A stretch of DNA of 64,000 bases from Devosia sp. 67-54 (GTDB taxonomy: Bacteria > Pseudomonadota > Alphaproteobacteria > Rhizobiales > Devosiaceae), in contig NZ_MKVA01000005.1 in the NCBI RefSeq assembly GCF_001899075.1, positions 1,139,014 through 1,203,013 of the forward strand, in the 5' to 3' direction. Below the pieces are notes generated by a model. That model was not told the origin of the DNA. It was given only the letters and a program-made list of their open reading frames with translations, and made no database searches. Shown here piece after piece: positions 1 to 8,848 of this stretch; position 1 is the stretch's first letter, and every line of letters starts with the position of its first letter. The translations under genes were made by a program, and so were the position numbers.

Positions 1-206
1 GCGACGGGCGCGACAACCGGCGCCTTCACCAATGCGTCTTCGGCCGGAGCGGCCGGCGCAAGCGCCGCAGCGAGGCGTTCGGCCGGGATCGCGGGTTGCG
101 CCGGGCGAGCGGCGAGACGGCGGGCGGCGTAGCCGAGCAGCCAGCCGATCGCATAGGCGATGCCCAGCAACGCGGCGACCTCGGCAATGTGGATCAGGGT
201 TCCCAT
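1..206 (-). CDS. N-terminal part of a membrane-anchored protein (runs off left edge)
   Basis: The reading frame opens with ATG at 206 and continues past base 1 without a stop, so only about 68 residues are visible. They begin with a hydrophobic segment of about 20 residues (AEVAALLGIAYAIGWLLGYA), followed by Arg-rich residues and then an Ala/Pro-rich stretch, which is what one expects of a single-pass inner-membrane protein with a cytoplasmic tail. The frame is too short for the ORF track. It lies downstream of and in the same direction as the OmpA-like gene and the 36-aa membrane peptide, so the three may be co-transcribed. I do not recognise the family. Confidence 0.6.
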   Translation of the reverse strand, partial: MGTLIHIAEVAALLGIAYAIGWLLGYAARRLAARPAQPAIPAERLAAALAPAAPAEDALVKAPVVAPV

Positions 207-225
207 GATGCTTGGAGGATCCGCC

Positions 226-336
226 TTAGCTCTTCGGACGGGCGTAGCTGAACCAGCCCGCGACGAGGCCGACGAGCAGTGCGCCCGCCATATAGGGCCA
301 GTAGATCGGCAGCAGATAGGTCAGGGACGCGAGCAA
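226..336 (-). CDS. 36-aa single-pass membrane peptide
   Basis: A short frame starts with TTG at 336, preceded at good distance by GAGGAA, which lies inside the last codons of the OmpA-like gene, and ends with TAA at 226. The peptide is almost wholly hydrophobic with one membrane segment (MAGALLVGLVAGWFSYA) and a basic end (ARPKS). Its start lies 5 bases after the upstream stop codon, which suggests translational coupling. It is too short for the ORF track except inside a longer shadow frame. Function unknown; it may be a partner of the large envelope protein above it. The alternative is that the frame is fortuitous, but the ribosome site and amphipathic composition argue for a real gene. Confidence 0.45.
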   Translation of the reverse strand: MLASLTYLLPIYWPYMAGALLVGLVAGWFSYARPKS

Positions 337-340
337 GGCG

Positions 341-3300
341 CTATTCCTCGGTGATCTCGAACGCGATTCTACGATTCTTCGCCTTGCCCTCGCGAGTGTC
401 GTTGGAGGCGATCGGATCGGTCTCGCCGAACCCTTCGGCATAGAGGCGCCCCTCGTCGACGCCGCGCTTGACCAGCTCGGACACCACGGCCTCGGCGCGG
501 GCCACCGACAAAGCGAGATTGCTGTCGGCGTCGCCGTCGGAATCGGTGTGGCCCTGCACGTGCACGAACGCCTTGGGACACAGCGCAAGATCGGCCGCGA
601 GCTCGTCGAGAATGGGCGTCGAGCTGTCTTCGAGCGCCGCCGTTCCCGATTTGAAGACGATGGCGTTGCGGGTGCTGAGGCCGTCGATGCGCAGGCGGCA
701 GGCGTCGATCGGCGCCAGCAGGTCGAGCCCCACCGACCAGTCCCGGCCGCCCGGCAGCGCCGCGATGGCGGCGCCGACGGAGTCGATCACCGCCTGCTGC
801 CCGACCTTGCCGCGCAGCCACCATCTGCTGCCGTCGAAGCCGACACGGCCTTCGGCAAGCTGCGCCAGCGCGCTGATGCCGGCGGTGGCGCTTTCGGCGA
901 AGCCCGCGGGCAGGTCGGCCGCCACGGTCAGCTTGTCGGTCCTGGCGCCGGCGAGCGTGCCGAGATCGTCGGCGACCTCCGCGCTCGGCACCACGCCGGT
1001 AAGCGACATCGGGCCGCCGGCGGTGCGGCTGGCCTCGAACAGCAGCGTCTCCGGCATCGGCTGCACGGCGGTGAGCGTGGTGGGCGCGATGGCGCGGGAC
1101 TCCGCCGAGGATGAACTGGCGGGTGCGGACGACGACGGCGCGACCGACGAGGCCTCGGGCGAGGACGACGCGGGCTCCGAGGACGCAGAGCTGCTGGGCT
1201 CTTCCACCGACGCGGACGCCGGTTCTGCCGACGAGGCCGGCAGCTCGCTCGCGGCAGGTTCAGGCTCCGCCGACGAGGCCGGCGGCGCAGACGAGACGGC
1301 GAGCGGCGGCTCGCTCGAGGACGAGGCCGGCGGCAGCGAGGTCACGTCGGGCATCGACGACGCGCTGGGCTCCGCCGAAGCCGCGCTCGACGGCGCCGGC
1401 GGATAGTTGGCCAGTGCCGTGGTCCACAGCGCGCCGCCCTTGCTGCCGGCCTTGAGCGCGGCCAGCGCGGCGTCGCCATCGGCGGCGGTGGCGACAGTGC
1501 CGCTGAGGCGCCAGGCGCTGCCGTCGAACGCCGCCCTGCCCTCGGTCAAATGCGACAGGGCATCGAGCCCGGCCAGCAGATCGTCGGAGAACCCGGCCGG
1601 CTCGCCCGAGGCGATCGCGGTGGCGTCGCGGCTGACGGTGCCGGCGCGCGCGGCGGCAAAGCCTTTCAGCGACTCGCTCGGCAGGTAGCCCGAGAGCTCC
1701 ACCGAACCGTCGGCGGCGCGGGTGGCGCTCCACACATAGGGCGCGGCCACCGGGGCCGAATCCCGCGCCTGGATCGCGACCTGCCAATTGGCCGGATTGA
1801 TGCGGGCCGTCAGGGCCGCCTGGATGCTGTCGCGCGCCTTGGCGTCGGCGACGGATCCGGTTAGCGTCCATTTGCTGCCCGAAAGGCTGAGCGCGCCGTC
1901 GTCCAGCGCCTGCAGCGCATCGAGGCCGGCCGCGACCCCGGTCTCGAAATCGGCTGGCGCGCCGGCACCGAGCGCGGTCGAATCGCTGACGTTGGCGGCG
2001 CGCGTCGCGAGGCTGGCTTTGACATCGTCGCTGGGCACGAAGCCCGAGATGGCGAGACTGCCGTCGGCGGCCTTCTGCGCCCGCCAGACATAGGGAGCGA
2101 TGATGGGCAGCGTGGGCTCGGGGACATGCACCGAATACGACCAGCCCGCCGTGCGCAGACCGGCCACCGAATAGGCGGCATCGGCGGCGAAGCCCTTCTT
2201 GGGGCTGTCGACGGTGCCGTCGATGGACCAGTTGGCGCCGTCGTAGGCCAGCGTGCCGGAATCGAGCAGCGCCAGGATGTCGAGGCCCTTGCCGGCCGAA
2301 AGCACGAAGTTCTGGGGGGCGCCGTCCGCCGGATCGGCCGTGTCGCCGGCGAGCTTTGCGATCTTGGCCTCGAGCGCGGCGCGAGCCGCCTCGTCGGGCA
2401 CGAAGCCGCCGAGGGTGACGGCGCCGCCATCGGCCTTGCGGGCGGAGAAGGTGAACGGCTTGGCGATCGGCGGGTGCAGGTCGGTCGCCGCGAGAGCCAC
2501 CCCCTGCGGCGCGCCCTGCGCCAAAAGGCCGGTGGCGGCCTTGAAATCGGCGATGGTGCCGGCCCGGCCGCTCACGCTCAGGCGCTCGCCGTCCACGCTG
2601 GCCTTGCCGCTGGCCAGATGGCCCAGCAGGTCGAGGCCGAAATCGACCGCGGAGGCGAAGCGCTGCGGTGCGCCGCGGGCCAGCGTCAGGCCGGCGACAT
2701 CGGCGCCCTGCAGGGCAGCAAGCCGATCCTTGGTCGCCTCATCCGGCACCACGCCGGAAAACACCAGGCCCTTGTCGGCCTTGTCGATCACGAGGGCGAA
2801 ATCGGCGACGCGCGGCGGCTCGAGGCTGGCGGTGCCGCCGAGGCCCGCCGCCGCTGCGGTCACCGCGTCGGCGATGGCGGCACTGGCCGGCGCCCCGCTG
2901 AGGGTGATCTTGCCATCATTGATCGATGCCTGGCCCTGTTCGAGCTGCAGCAGAGATTTGAGCAGCGCCAAGGTGTTGGCGGCGAAACCTGCCGGTTCAC
3001 CGGAAGCCAGCGCCAATGTCGTCGACACCGTGATGCCGGCCGGCGCCAGGGCCCGCAGCTTGTCGGCAAGATCCGGGTCCGGCGTGTTTCCCGAGATGGT
3101 GACGGCGGCGCCATCGAACGCCGCGGTCCAGACATAGGGCGAGGCCAGCGGCGGCGTCACCTTCAGAGCGGCAAGCTGCAATCCGGCTGGCGCACTGGCC
3201 TGCAGCGTCTGCAGCGAATCGAAGGCGACCGCGGATTTGGCGCGGCCTTCGACCGACAGCGTCGAATCGGCGAGCTCGACGTGCCCTTCGTCGAGATCGG

Positions 3301-3778
3301 CCAATGCCGCGAGGGCGAATTTCGCGCCGGCGCCGAAATTGTCGGGCGCGCCCGACGCGAGCTTCATCGAATCCGCCGGGGTGCCGGCGGCGCTCAGCAA
3401 CGCCGCATGCAGCGCGTCGTCGGGATATCCCCCGGAGAGCGCGACCTGCCCCGCACTCACGGAGGCGGAGAACACGAACGGACTCATCTTTTCGGCGAGC
3501 GCCACGGCGGAGGTCACGGCGCGGACGCCGCTGACCGCCGCGACCTTCGCCACTGCCTGGTCGATGGCGGCCTGAGTGGTGGCGGTTCCGCTGATGGTTG
3601 CATCACGGCCGTCGACCGACACGTGGGCCCAGGGAAACTGGCCCGGATCGAGGGCAGCGCCAGCCCGCGCGGACAGATCGTCGGAGACCATCGCTCCAGT
3701 CTGCGTCACCGCCAATGCCGTTCCGGCGATCACCGTGATCGCCCCCGGAACGAGCCACTTCCAGACCATGCCCGCCAT
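341..3778 (-). CDS. Giant BON-like repeat protein with C-terminal OmpA peptidoglycan-binding domain
   Basis: 1145-aa envelope protein. Residues about 5-30 form an uncleaved anchor or signal (WLVPGAITVIAGTALAV). A BON-like segment (HVSVDGRDATISGTA) follows, then about seven copies of a loose repeat of roughly 110-155 residues, each opening with a phrase like PYVW-A followed by v-lsG-vP (for example SISGFVP-, SLTGVVP-type). A Ser/Pro/Glu linker of about 100 residues lies before the last repeat. The final about 120 residues are an OmpA_C-like domain with the motif GHTDSDGD and an NRRI end, which in the family binds diaminopimelate in peptidoglycan. The likely role is to tether the inner membrane or periplasm to the wall, or to support envelope integrity. 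Start chosen at ATG 3778 with GGGGG upstream; a second ATG lies three codons in. Confidence 0.85.
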   Translation of the reverse strand: MAGMVWKWLVPGAITVIAGTALAVTQTGAMVSDDLSARAGAALDPGQFPWAHVSVDGRDATISGTATTQAAIDQAVAKVAAVSGVRAVTSAVALAEKMSPFVFSASVSAGQVALSGGYPDDALHAALLSAAGTPADSMKLASGAPDNFGAGAKFALAALADLDEGHVELADSTLSVEGRAKSAVAFDSLQTLQASAPAGLQLAALKVTPPLASPYVWTAAFDGAAVTISGNTPDPDLADKLRALAPAGITVSTTLALASGEPAGFAANTLALLKSLLQLEQGQASINDGKITLSGAPASAAIADAVTAAAAGLGGTASLEPPRVADFALVIDKADKGLVFSGVVPDEATKDRLAALQGADVAGLTLARGAPQRFASAVDFGLDLLGHLASGKASVDGERLSVSGRAGTIADFKAATGLLAQGAPQGVALAATDLHPPIAKPFTFSARKADGGAVTLGGFVPDEAARAALEAKIAKLAGDTADPADGAPQNFVLSAGKGLDILALLDSGTLAYDGANWSIDGTVDSPKKGFAADAAYSVAGLRTAGWSYSVHVPEPTLPIIAPYVWRAQKAADGSLAISGFVPSDDVKASLATRAANVSDSTALGAGAPADFETGVAAGLDALQALDDGALSLSGSKWTLTGSVADAKARDSIQAALTARINPANWQVAIQARDSAPVAAPYVWSATRAADGSVELSGYLPSESLKGFAAARAGTVSRDATAIASGEPAGFSDDLLAGLDALSHLTEGRAAFDGSAWRLSGTVATAADGDAALAALKAGSKGGALWTTALANYPPAPSSAASAEPSASSMPDVTSLPPASSSSEPPLAVSSAPPASSAEPEPAASELPASSAEPASASVEEPSSSASSEPASSSPEASSVAPSSSAPASSSSAESRAIAPTTLTAVQPMPETLLFEASRTAGGPMSLTGVVPSAEVADDLGTLAGARTDKLTVAADLPAGFAESATAGISALAQLAEGRVGFDGSRWWLRGKVGQQAVIDSVGAAIAALPGGRDWSVGLDLLAPIDACRLRIDGLSTRNAIVFKSGTAALEDSSTPILDELAADLALCPKAFVHVQGHTDSDGDADSNLALSVARAEAVVSELVKRGVDEGRLYAEGFGETDPIASNDTREGKAKNRRIAFEITEE

Positions 3779-3997
3779 CTTACCCCCGAAACGCCGCCGC
3801 AGCCGCTTCGCGACGCCCGCGATAGCAGACGGCGCAGCTCAAGAACATCGGTCTATCCAATTGCTTATCGGCAATTCTTTGACGCAGTGCTTGATCGCAC
3901 CGTCGAACAGCAAGCCGCATCGCACTTTTCCTGACCGCACTCCGGCGCTTCGGATATCGCGCGCAAGTTGAACGCCGCCTGAACTCCCCGAAAAGAG

Positions 3998-4022
3998 AAA
4001 GGCCCGGCTGGGCCGGGCCTTT
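3998..4022 (-). terminator. Rho-independent terminator of the porin gene
   Basis: Perfect 11-bp stem (AAAGGCCCGGC with GCCGGGCCTTT) and a 3-base loop, followed on the minus strand by a T-rich tail (TTTCTCTTTT). It lies 25 bases after the porin stop codon and so separates the porin transcript from the OmpA-like gene. Confidence 0.85.
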
Positions 4023-4046
4023 CCGAAATCCACCAGAGTGGAAATC

Positions 4047-5366
4047 TTACTTGATCGACTTGGCAGCCTTGAACACCGCCTTGTAGCCGCCCAGCGAGTT
4101 GACGGTGAGCGCGGTGCTGGAGGTGAAACCACCGCCCGGAGCCCAAGCAACACCCGCCTTGCCGTAGAAGTCGGACGACGGACCACCCAGGGTGCCCACG
4201 GCCGGCGCAGTCGTCGACTCGTAACCGGCAGCAGCGGTGAGCGTGATCGACTCAGTGACCGCGGCCGACAGACCAGCCTCGACGCGCCACAGGTCGTACG
4301 CAGCAGCGCCATCGTTGGTGCTCGCGCCCGGACCGGTATACGTCGTGTGGTGCCAGTAGTTGCCACCCAGGTTGATGGTCACGCCATCGGTCACCTTGGC
4401 GGTGGCCGAACCGCCAACGCCGTAGCCGTCAGAGGCAGTTTCGCCCGAAGCCGCGAGGGTGAACATGTCGAACGTGGCCGCCACAGAGCCGAGGGCGTTA
4501 TAGTAGCCGGTGTTGTCGGTCGCTACCGCGGCCACAACCTTGATCGGATCCCACGCGCCGGTGAAACCGGTGTGGATCTTCCAGCCGCCATTGCCGACAG
4601 CACCGCTGAAGTGCGCCGAAATGCCGTCACCGGCATAGGACATCACGCCAACCGCGGTGAGGTTGCCGAACGTACCGGCAAGACCTTCGAGGCCGCCGCC
4701 GACCGACACGCCATTGCCGAGGTTCGACACGATCTGGATCACGTCGCCACCGGTGGTCGCACCGGAGGTGTGCCAGCTCACGCCGGTGTTCACGGCGTTG
4801 GAGTTGAACAGGCCGAGGTAGTTCAACGGAGCGTCGTCACCCTTGTTGAAGATGGACGACTTGTAGCCGGCCATGATCATGGTGGTGTCGCCGATGCCGA
4901 CCCAAGCCTCGTCGATACCGACGGTCTGGTCAGCATTCGAGGGGAAGCCGTTCTTGCCCGTGTTACCAGCCTTGTCGCCGGTACCATTCTCAGAGATCAG
5001 CTTGATCACCGCCTGGGCCGGACCGAAGTCGGAATCGGCGGTGGCGACGAACTTCAGCCAGGTGTCAACGTCGCCCTGGTTGCTGTCGAGCGGCGAAGCC
5101 GGGTTCAGAACGTTGTAGTTGTTGTCGTTCGAAACGCTGGCGAAGTCGCCATAGACGCGGCCCGGGGTGTAGTCGCCCCAGTCGTATTCAAACGCGACGT
5201 TGCCGGTGATGACGAGGCAGTTGTCATCCGACGAGATCGTCAGGCCAGACAGACCGAGCTCGTCGCAGACGTCCAGCGACGTCACGACGCCCAGGTCGGC
5301 GGCGTAGCCGGCGGTCGACAGACCAGCCAGCGCGGCGGAACCGAGAAGCAGGCTCCTGATTTTCAT
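4047..5366 (-). CDS. Outer-membrane porin, alphaproteobacterial Porin_2 type
   Basis: 439-aa precursor with a clear signal peptide (MKIRSLLLGSAALAGLSTAG, cleavage near YAA). The mature N-terminus carries the Porin_2 hallmark seen in RopA/Omp2-type porins: a Cys pair with VCDELG-SGLTISSDDNC-V-ITG, then FEYDWGDYTPG. Alternating Gly/Thr/Ser-rich beta-strands follow to the end. It forms passive channels for small solutes in the outer membrane. The last residues (KAAKSIK) do not give the usual terminal aromatic residue expected for BAM recognition. GGAGG lies before ATG 5366. It is a single-gene transcript with its own terminator and a long hairpin-bearing leader. Confidence 0.85.
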   Translation of the reverse strand: MKIRSLLLGSAALAGLSTAGYAADLGVVTSLDVCDELGLSGLTISSDDNCLVITGNVAFEYDWGDYTPGRVYGDFASVSNDNNYNVLNPASPLDSNQGDVDTWLKFVATADSDFGPAQAVIKLISENGTGDKAGNTGKNGFPSNADQTVGIDEAWVGIGDTTMIMAGYKSSIFNKGDDAPLNYLGLFNSNAVNTGVSWHTSGATTGGDVIQIVSNLGNGVSVGGGLEGLAGTFGNLTAVGVMSYAGDGISAHFSGAVGNGGWKIHTGFTGAWDPIKVVAAVATDNTGYYNALGSVAATFDMFTLAASGETASDGYGVGGSATAKVTDGVTINLGGNYWHHTTYTGPGASTNDGAAAYDLWRVEAGLSAAVTESITLTAAAGYESTTAPAVGTLGGPSSDFYGKAGVAWAPGGGFTSSTALTVNSLGGYKAVFKAAKSIK

Positions 5367-5747
5367 TGTTGACCTCCAAAGTCAGTCATTCATTTTGCCG
5401 GGTTACCCCGACGGTTTGCCGAAACGCGACCACACTTGCTTGTGTGTGTTGCCGTCGCGTTTGCGACCGACAAACGATCCCATGCATGGATTCGCATTAG
5501 CCACATTACCCACGACGGGGAGGGGCGCAATCGCACAAAGGCCAAATTGTGGATGCGCCACCATGGTTGACCCGGCGATGTTGCAGATTCAGCACAGCTT
5601 TGGAAACCTCCTGTTAACGGGCCTGAATCGCGGGTTAATATTGCGCTTCATTGCGGTCCCGGACCCTGCTGGCCGCCGCCAATTGTGGCGGTGAACAGGC
5701 AGTCCCGGGGCGGCCTCCCCTCCCCTATCGACCACAGGAGCCTTGGT
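5367..5747. other. Divergent intergenic region upstream of porin and SDR
   Basis: About 380 bases without a convincing gene; the ORF-track entries here overlap each other and lack ribosome sites. On the minus strand it holds the porin promoter and leader. The composition is visibly more AT-rich than the genes. Three GANTC sites (CcrM methylation motif in alphaproteobacteria) fall at 5489, 5586 and 5625. A pair of GTTAA words flanks 5613-5638. I cannot assign -35/-10 elements with confidence. Confidence 0.5.
5422..5462 (-). promoter_or_regulatory. Long stem-loop in the predicted porin 5' leader
   Basis: Perfect 9-bp inverted repeat AAACGCGAC / GTCGCGTTT with an internal CACAC-TTGCTT-GTGTG helix, giving a two-tier hairpin 56-96 bases before the porin start codon. 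There is no T-run, so it is more likely an mRNA-stabilising or regulatory leader structure than a terminator. Function is inferred only from position and symmetry. Confidence 0.5.
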
Positions 5748-6488
5748 TTGGATACGCAGCGCAGCATCGTCGTCACCGGCGGAACGTCTGGAATCGGGCG
5801 GGCCGCGGCGCTCGGCTTCGCCGGCGCCGGCTGGCGCGTCGCCACCTGCGGCCGGCGCGCCGACAAGGTCGCGGAATTGCGGGCGGCCGGGGTGGAACTC
5901 GCCGAAACCGCCGACGTGACGCGCCCCGAAGAGGTCGAGCGGCTGTTTTCCGCCGTAACCGAACGATTCGGGCGGATCGACGTGGTTTTCAACAATGCCG
6001 GGGCGTTCGCGCCGGCCGCGGTCGTCGGCGACCTGCCGGTCGACACCTGGCGGCGGATGATCGACGTCAACCTCAACGGCGCCTTCTACGTGGCGCGCGA
6101 GGCGTTCCGGGCCATGCGGGCGCAGTCGCCGCAGGGCGGACGCATCATCAACAACGGCTCGATTTCGGCCTATGCGCCGCGGCCCGGCGCGGCGTCCTAT
6201 ACGGCCAGCAAGCACGCCATCACCGGCCTCACCAAGGCCATCTCGCTGGACGGGCGGCCGTTCAGCATCGCCTGCGGGCAGATCGACATCGGCAACACCG
6301 CGACCGACATGACTGCCGGCATGTCGGCGGGGTCGCTGCAGGCCGACGGCTCGATGCGGCCGGAGCCGACCTTCAACGTGCAGCACGTCGTGGATGCCCT
6401 GCTCTACATGGCCAATCTGCCGCTCGAGGCGAATGTGCAGTTTATGACTGTCATGGCGACGACGATGCCCTATATCGGGCGCGGCTAA
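5748..6488 (+). CDS. SDR-family oxidoreductase
   Basis: 246-aa classical short-chain dehydrogenase/reductase. The cofactor loop TGGTSGIG lies at about residues 9-16, NNAG near 82, the catalytic Ser in [11 protein letters not shown] and Tyr-x-x-x-Lys in SYTASKHA near 150. A terminal segment [16 protein letters not shown] ends the protein. I prefer TTG 5748, which has AGGAG seven bases upstream and puts the Rossmann strand at the N-terminus as in most SDRs; the ATG at 5685 in the ORF track would add 21 unlike residues. The substrate cannot be told. The sulfotransferase follows 24 bases later in the same direction, so they may share a transcript. Confidence 0.8.
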   Translation: MDTQRSIVVTGGTSGIGRAAALGFAGAGWRVATCGRRADKVAELRAAGVELAETADVTRPEEVERLFSAVTERFGRIDVVFNNAGAFAPAAVVGDLPVDTWRRMIDVNLNGAFYVAREAFRAMRAQSPQGGRIINNGSISAYAPRPGAASYTASKHAITGLTKAISLDGRPFSIACGQIDIGNTATDMTAGMSAGSLQADGSMRPEPTFNVQHVVDALLYMANLPLEANVQFMTVMATTMPYIGRG

Positions 6489-6512
6489 CCTTCCCAACGC
6501 CGGACCTTCGCC

Positions 6513-8177
6513 TTGGCCCTGCCCCTTCCGATCAAGTCAGACCTGTTGAAGCCGCTGTCGGTGCTCGGCAGCGTGCAGCAGGGCGCACGCGCCTACTACA
6601 CCGACCTGCGGCGCAGCAGCGACCCGCATCTCGTCGTCGCCGCCTGGTGCACGCTACTCGACGGCAGGCTGCTCAGCACCACCGACTGGCCGCAATTGCT
6701 GACGCAATGCGGGCATGGCGCCGTGCGCAGCCGCGCCTTCGGCTATTTCCAGGAACTCAAGGAGCACGGGCTCGCCCTGCAGGTGGCGCAAACGCCGTTG
6801 ACACAGTCGGGCGATCTGCAGCAACGCCTGATGGTGGCCGAAGCTCACGACGATGCGGCAGAGATCGCCGAGCTGCACGGGGCGCTCTATCGCGAAACCG
6901 GTGACCTCAAGCATTTGCTGTCGGCTTCCGAACAGGCCGAGCGTGCCGGCGGCTGGCGCCCGTCGCTGCACTGGGCGCTGCGCTTCCTCGCCGCCGCGCC
7001 GCTGAACCCCTCCCCCGTGCAGCGGCTGTATGTCGTGCTCGAAAATTCCGGGCAGCCGCAATTGCTGCAGGAGGTGGCGGAGATCCTGCTGGCGCGCAAC
7101 CTGCACCTGCAGATGTCGCAGGTGTTCCTGGCCAATGCAGCGCAGCTGCGCGGCGAGCCCGAGCGCTGCCTCGAGCGGCTGCGCGGGCTCAGCGATGCCA
7201 AGCTGCTCGCCGATCCGGCCCTCCACAATTACCTGGGGCCGGTGCGGGCGCTGCGCGCCGCCGCCTACGAGAAGCTCGGCCAGTACCGCGAGGCGTACGA
7301 GGCCTATCGCCTGCTGCAGGAAGGCGAGCGCGACAAGACCATCACCCCCGACGACTTCGTCCGCGGCATCCGCATCCGCGCCAAGCTCAACGTCCCCCCG
7401 CTGCCGCCCGACGATTTTCCGGTGGTGACGCAGATGCTGGGCTTTCCGCGCTCGGGCACCACGCTGCTCGAAAACGTGCTCGCCGCCCACCCCAGCATCG
7501 AAACGTTCGAGGAAATCCCTGACCTCAACGTCGCGATCGACCGCATCGAGCGCGTGCTGCTCGGCAAGGTTCCGCCCGAGCCGCCGGAGGCGACGTTCGC
7601 GGCCGCTCGTGCGCGCTATTTCGAGGAGCTGGCGTTCCATCGCCGCAAGCCCGAGGCGACGGTGCTGGTGGACAAGATGCCGATCCGTTCCGCGGATGCG
7701 GCGCTTATCTCCAGGCTGTTTCCGGAATGGCGTTACATCTTCTCCATCCGCCATCCCTACGACGTGGTGCTGAGCTGCTTCAAGCAGCGGTTTTCGCCCA
7801 ACCCGGCGATGGAGAATTTCCGTAGCATCGAGAGCTCGATCCGTCTCTACGACATCGTGATGAGCGAGTGGTTCGCGCATCACACGCTCGACGACGCCAA
7901 CGTCTGCTACGTGCGCTACGACGAGCTGGTCACCGATTTCGAGCCAGTGACGCGGCGGGTGCTGGATTTCCTCGGCGTCGAATGGAGCGAGTCGGTGCGC
8001 GATTTCTCGGCTGCCGCAAGCAACCGCGCCGCCAAGACGCCGAGTTACCAGAAGGTGCGGCAGGGGCTTTCCATCGGCGTGCAGACGCAGTGGCGCAACT
8101 ATGGATTTCTGTTCCAGTCGGACGCTGCGAAGCCGCTGCGCAAATGGGCCGACTTCTTCGGCTATCCGGTCGAGTAG
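6513..8177 (+). CDS. Sulfotransferase-family protein with TPR-like N-terminal half
   Basis: 554 aa. The first about 300 residues are all-helical with pairs resembling TPR repeats (for example AAYEKLGQYREAYEAYRLLQ). The C-terminal half has the sulfotransferase 5'-phosphosulfate loop GFPRSGTTLLENVLAAHP at about residue 310 and the 3'-phosphate motif FSIRHPYDVVLSCF near 410. The family transfers sulfate from PAPS to carbohydrate, lipid or protein acceptors, and the TPR half probably binds the acceptor. Start is TTG 6513 without a strong ribosome site; it could be coupled to the SDR upstream. Acceptor unknown. No PAPS synthesis genes are in the window. Confidence 0.8.
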   Translation: MALPLPIKSDLLKPLSVLGSVQQGARAYYTDLRRSSDPHLVVAAWCTLLDGRLLSTTDWPQLLTQCGHGAVRSRAFGYFQELKEHGLALQVAQTPLTQSGDLQQRLMVAEAHDDAAEIAELHGALYRETGDLKHLLSASEQAERAGGWRPSLHWALRFLAAAPLNPSPVQRLYVVLENSGQPQLLQEVAEILLARNLHLQMSQVFLANAAQLRGEPERCLERLRGLSDAKLLADPALHNYLGPVRALRAAAYEKLGQYREAYEAYRLLQEGERDKTITPDDFVRGIRIRAKLNVPPLPPDDFPVVTQMLGFPRSGTTLLENVLAAHPSIETFEEIPDLNVAIDRIERVLLGKVPPEPPEATFAAARARYFEELAFHRRKPEATVLVDKMPIRSADAALISRLFPEWRYIFSIRHPYDVVLSCFKQRFSPNPAMENFRSIESSIRLYDIVMSEWFAHHTLDDANVCYVRYDELVTDFEPVTRRVLDFLGVEWSESVRDFSAAASNRAAKTPSYQKVRQGLSIGVQTQWRNYGFLFQSDAAKPLRKWADFFGYPVE

Positions 8178-8198
8178 CGTTCCATTCTTGGTTTGCGG

Positions 8199-8837
8199 CT
8201 ACGCCTTCATCACCGCGATGTTGAAATCGGCGGTGCCGAGCACGCTGTAGAGCCGCACCCACAGCGGCAGGATCTGCTCGGCGGCGCGCGCGCTGGTGAT
8301 GTCGCCGAGATCGATGATGGAATGCCAGCCGAGGCTGCGCAGGAAATCCATCACCCGGCCCTTGGCGGCCTTGTCGTTGCCGGACACGAAGATGGTGTGG
8401 TTGCCCGGCACGCGCCCCGGCTGCATCATCACCTCGGCGTTGACGGTGTTGAGCGACTTGACCACGAAGGTCGCGGGCAGCGCGCGCTGGATCTGCTCGC
8501 CCAGCGAGTCGGTGTTCACCACCGACAGATGCGGCGGATAGCCGTTGGAAAAATCGAGCGGGTTGGCGACGTCGAGCAGCACCTTGCCGCTGAGCTCGTT
8601 GGCGAGCAGCGACAACAGGCCCACCGATTTGTCGCCGCGCGTGCAGTTGAGCACCATCTCGCCATGCCGCGCGGCGTCGGCGAAGGTGCCGGCCTTGCCG
8701 CCGGTGCGCCGGGCGAAGCCGACGACCTTCTCGTTGTCGGCGGCGCGGGCGCCCATCATCACGTCGTGGCCCATGGCGACGAGCCTGGTGCCGATCGTCT
8801 GGCCGGCGGCGCCGGTACCCAACACGCCGATCTTCAT
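8199..8837 (-). CDS. NAD(P)-binding oxidoreductase, F420-reductase-like
   Basis: 212 aa. It opens with a Rossmann motif (MKIGVLGTGAAGQTIGTRL) and continues with features of the NADPH-dependent F420 reductase/YrpG-like group: the MMGAR segment after the second strand, DVANPLDFSNG and FVVKSLNTVNAEVM. It is the last gene of the nagR-SIS-nagA run, 11 bases after the nagA stop, with AGGAGG before ATG 8837. In Hyphomicrobiales such proteins rarely use F420; NADPH-dependent reduction of a small metabolite is more likely. The link to amino-sugar catabolism is by operon position only. Confidence 0.75.
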   Translation of the reverse strand: MKIGVLGTGAAGQTIGTRLVAMGHDVMMGARAADNEKVVGFARRTGGKAGTFADAARHGEMVLNCTRGDKSVGLLSLLANELSGKVLLDVANPLDFSNGYPPHLSVVNTDSLGEQIQRALPATFVVKSLNTVNAEVMMQPGRVPGNHTIFVSGNDKAAKGRVMDFLRSLGWHSIIDLGDITSARAAEQILPLWVRLYSVLGTADFNIAVMKA

Positions 8838-8848
8838 GACCCGGCCTC

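Noticed and set aside
3970-3984. GAAC-GCCGCCT-GAAC, a formal match to the LexA box
   Set aside because: The spacer is GC-rich, the site is about 190 bases from the next start and beside a terminator; about one chance match is expected in a window of this size and composition.
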